Source: Argentina anserina
Lineage: Eukaryota; Streptophyta; Magnoliopsida; Rosales; Rosaceae
Direction: 5' to 3'
Assembly (NCBI RefSeq): GCF_933775445.1
Contig: NC_065878.1
Coordinates: 8,567,395-8,631,394, forward strand
DNA: 64,000 nt
Position 1 is the stretch's first letter. Every line of letters starts with the position of its first letter. The translations under genes were made by a program, and so were the position numbers. The notes under the pieces are model-generated. The model was not told where the DNA came from. It saw nothing but the letters and a program-made list of their open reading frames with translations, and ran no database searches. Positions 60,955-64,000 of the stretch are shown here, piece by piece.

Positions 60955-63613
60955 ATGGAGACACTCAGTAGCATTTTCCTTCTGGGCCTTTGCCTTCTCT
61001 TTGCCTCATCAGTAATGTCGACGTTGGCCGACCCCAAAGCTCACCACCATGAGTTTGTTGTAAGTTCATTCTCTATCCTTTAGTTTATCCTATTCTATTC
61101 CTTCTCATTCTTCAGATACTAATCAGCCATGCCATGCATGCAACAAATGTAGGTCCAAGCAAAACCAGTGAAGAGGCTGTGCAAAACCCATGACAGCATC
61201 ACAGTGAATGGACAGTTCCCAGGGCCAACCTTGGAAGTAAACAATGGCGACACTCTTGTCGTCAAAGTCACTAACAAAGCTCGATACAACGTCACCATTC
61301 ACTGGTAATGTACGATAGCTGATCGAGCCTAGAATTGCAGTAATAGGATAGTTGCACACATTCATTATCGATCGATCAGTTATATTATTTACGTTACTTG
61401 TATACACTTCAGGCATGGCATTCGGCAAATGAGAACTGGATGGGCCGATGGACCTGAGTTTGTTACTCAATGTCCTATTAGACCAGGAGGGAGTTATACC
61501 TACCGGTTTACAGTCCAGGGCCAAGAAGGTACTCTGTGGTGGCACGCACATAGCTCATGGCTTAGAGCTACCGTGTATGGAGCACTTATCATTCATCCAA
61601 AGCAAGGAGACTCCTATCCTTTTCCTAAACCAAATCGTCAAGCAACACTTCTTCTCGGTGAGTGGTGGGATGCTAACCCTATTAAAGTGATCAGAACAGC
61701 AACTCGCACCGGAGTAGGTCCTAGTCTTTCTAATGCATTCACTATCAACGGTCAACCTGGTGATCTTTACAATTGTTCCAGCAAAGGTATGGTTCCATTC
61801 CACATTGATTAGAACATATACGCGGATACGCCCCAACGTACTCTATGAAAAATGATGGTAGAGCACTAGAGCTACGAACAAACGAAATGAAACTTATGAC
61901 ACATGAATCAAATAAATAGATATTCTGCGAGACCATGAATCAACTCATATTCGAATTGAATATTACTCAGGCACTGTCGTGGTTCCCATAGACTCCGGCG
62001 AGACCAACTTACTGAGAGTGATAAATGCTGCCCTTACTCAGCCTCTTTTCTTTTCTGTCGCCAACCATAAATTGACAGTGGTTGGTGCTGATGCCTCCTA
62101 CACCAAGCCTTTCACCACCAACGTTCTCATGCTAGGGCCCGGGCAGACAACTGATGTTTTAATCACCGGAGACCAGCCTCCATCTCGGTACTACATGGCA
62201 GCAAGAGCCTATTTCAGTGCACAAAATGTTCCATTTGGTAACACCACCACCACAGCCATTCTTGAATACAAGTCCGTCCGTTGCAACACGATTAGTTGCA
62301 ACAAGGGTAAACCCATAATGCCAAAGCTGCCAGCTTTTAACGACACCAACACTGCATCTGCTTTCACTAAGAGCTTCAGAAGCCCTAGAAAAGTTGAAGT
62401 TCCAACTGAAATCGACGAGAACCTCTTCTTCACAATAGGACTTGGACTTAACAAATGCCCCAAGCACTTTCGACCTAGAAGATGCCAAGGCCCCAATGGC
62501 ACACGCTTCGCTGCTAGCATGAACAATGTCTCATTTGTCCTTCCAAACAACATGTCAATTCTCCAAGCTTACCAGCAAAATATTCCTGGAGTTTACACCA
62601 GTGATTTTCCAGCCAACCCACCCCAGAAATTCGATTACACCGGGAACGTCAGCCGCTCGCTTTGGCAATCAAGTTCTGGAACAAAGGGATACAAGTTGAA
62701 ATACGGGTCTAGAGTGCAGGTGGTGTTACAAGACACCAGTATTGTCACACCAGAGAACCATCCAATTCATCTTCACGGATACGATTTCTACATCCTTGCA
62801 GAGGGTTTTGGAAACTTTAATGCCAAGACTGATACTAAAAAGTTTAACCATGTTGATCCACCTCTAAGGAACACTGTGTCGGTGCCCGCAAATGGTTGGG
62901 CAGTCATCAGATTTGTAGCTGATAATCCAGGTACGTAATAACATGCAATACGTAATTACGTACATAGATCAATATATATATATATATACACAAATATTAC
63001 ATATACATCTTTCTTGGCTAAGGAAATCCTTATTTATTCAAATGGTACGGATTTCTTATTTCGGCTAACTTTTCTATCATATTTTTGTAACCTAACTGTT
63101 CATATCTTAGCTCCTAATGTATAGATCACCTCTACAAAATTTCAGCTAATTTGGTTATCGTTAAGGCATTCAAAACTTGATTTAGTATTAAAATTACAAA
63201 CGATTAAGTTTTTGCAATTTTTCGCTCGTTCATGATTTTAAAACTTTTTTGATATCTTAACGATTATTAAAGTGGCTGAAATTTATATATGTGATCTATA
63301 CATTAAGACCAAAGATATGAATAGTTAAAATGTAAAAATATGATAAAAAAATTTGGTCAAAATAAGAAATACACATCATTTGAATAAATAAATGCCTCTT
63401 TAGCTAAGAAAATCTGTATCGTGATCGACAAGAAAATAATAAATGCATCCTGATCAACATGCGTATTGACATGATTATATAGGTGCTTGGTTGATGCATT
63501 GTCACTTGGATGTTCATATAACTTGGGGTTTGGGCATGGTTTTCTTGGTGGACAATGGAGTTGGGGAGTTGCAAACAATAGAGCCTCCCCCTGTAGATTT
63601 GCCTCGGTGTTAA
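60955..63613 (+). CDS. LAC: Laccase (secreted multicopper oxidase), five exons, 573 residues
   Basis: Exons: 60955-61059, 61153-61304, 61413-61786, 61971-62930, 63483-63613. It oxidises phenols such as monolignols or flavonoids in the apoplast while reducing oxygen to water. A hydrophobic signal peptide covers about residues 1-25. Copper ligands are in place: HWHG (85-88), WWHAH (128-132), HPIHLHG (474-480) and [14 protein letters not shown] from 536, where Cys537 and its neighbours bind type 1 copper. The axial position ten after Cys is Leu547, typical of plant laccases. Length is usual. Exon 2 is 152 bp, as in other laccases. Exon 3 is 374 bp, which equals the usual separate 245 and 129 bp exons joined, so that intron has been lost. 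It looks nearest to the LAC7-like group, but the exact paralogue cannot be set from memory. Intron 4 (62931-63482) holds a TA repeat and nothing else seen. Confidence 0.93.
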
Positions 63614-64000
63614 TAAGATCATCAATTAAAAGGATAAAAGAATGTTTTTGTAACCCTAGAATCAGGGTGTAGTTCGTGCTTTTTCTTCAATATGATGTTG
63701 TTTTTGATACTAGTAGCTATTTTTTAAAAGATGGTTACGTTTGCAGAACTCTGTAATATTGCAGATGCATGTGATTTTTTATCCATGGATGTTTCCCTTA
63801 TAGGGGCAATGATAATGATAAACAGTCGCGGATCCAGAAATTATATTCTGGGTGCTTGTTAAAAATTTAACTATAGTATACTAAATATATATTTTATCGG
63901 TTTGAAAATAAATACATCCAACATGTCTATTCAATCATCGATTATGAACATAAATTTTTTGGAATTGAGCATAGAACTTAATCAAAATGAACACCAAAAT
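63614..64000. other. Laccase 3' UTR and a possible transposon edge
   Basis: The stretch up to about 63800 is probably 3' UTR and spacer. From 63828, CGCGGATCCAGAAATTATAT and the following text resemble a degenerate transposon end that would continue past the window. No gene. Confidence 0.45.

Noticed and set aside
1..64000. tRNA genes, rRNA genes, CRISPR-like arrays
   Set aside because: None recognised by eye; the only regularly spaced repeats are the LTR minisatellite and the copia leader repeats.

Overview
The window looks like nuclear DNA from a eudicot plant. It is AT-rich, has long intron-bearing genes with GT-AG introns, and is dense in plant-type LTR retrotransposons. The repeat flavour and protein similarities would fit Rosaceae, but that is an impression and not shown by the sequence.

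Layout. (1) Bases 1-10532 are a minus-strand Ty3/gypsy element of the Athila type. Its left LTR runs off the window. The two LTRs differ at one base over the 344 bp that can be compared, so the insertion looks young, yet its pol is split over frames. (2) Bases 11511-23255 are an old minus-strand Ty1/copia element with short LTRs. A second degenerate copia element (11673-18027) has inserted into its 3' end. (3) The outer copia sits in the last exon of a small gene on the minus strand (23256-25774). That gene resembles the mitochondrial twin-CX9C protein COX23/CHCHD7. It also carries three in-frame stops, and a gypsy insertion lies 87 bp before its ATG, so it is a dead copy. (4) Bases 25861-33002 are that plus-strand gypsy element, Reina-like with chromodomain remnants and GAACC target duplications. 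Its 5' LTR is split by a 1.7 kb solo LTR of another family, with TCGGT duplications. (5) Bases 33003-42133 hold a CACTA-type MITE, a three-exon remnant of a ROP/RAC GTPase gene, two direct copies of a ~450 bp repeat, and between them a truncated gag-only gypsy-like element. A 1.6 kb hAT-like element is nested in the gag-only element.

Two intact genes follow. Bases 42351-57955 encode a 26-exon, 2138-residue conserved plant protein of unknown function. It has a galactose-binding-like N-terminus, a very long helical middle part and a charged coiled-coil C-terminus. A 1 kb hAT-like element lies in its sixth intron, which appears to be a GC-AG intron. Bases 60955-63613 encode a secreted laccase of 573 residues in five exons, with all the copper motifs and with two exons fused that are separate in most plant laccases.

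The two living genes are not obviously linked in function. The left two-thirds records layered retrotransposon insertion that destroyed at least one gene. I saw no RNA gene, CRISPR array or operon-like system, and nothing that I would call a new biological system. The large uncharacterised gene and the stack of insertions in the COX23-like gene are the parts most worth a second look.
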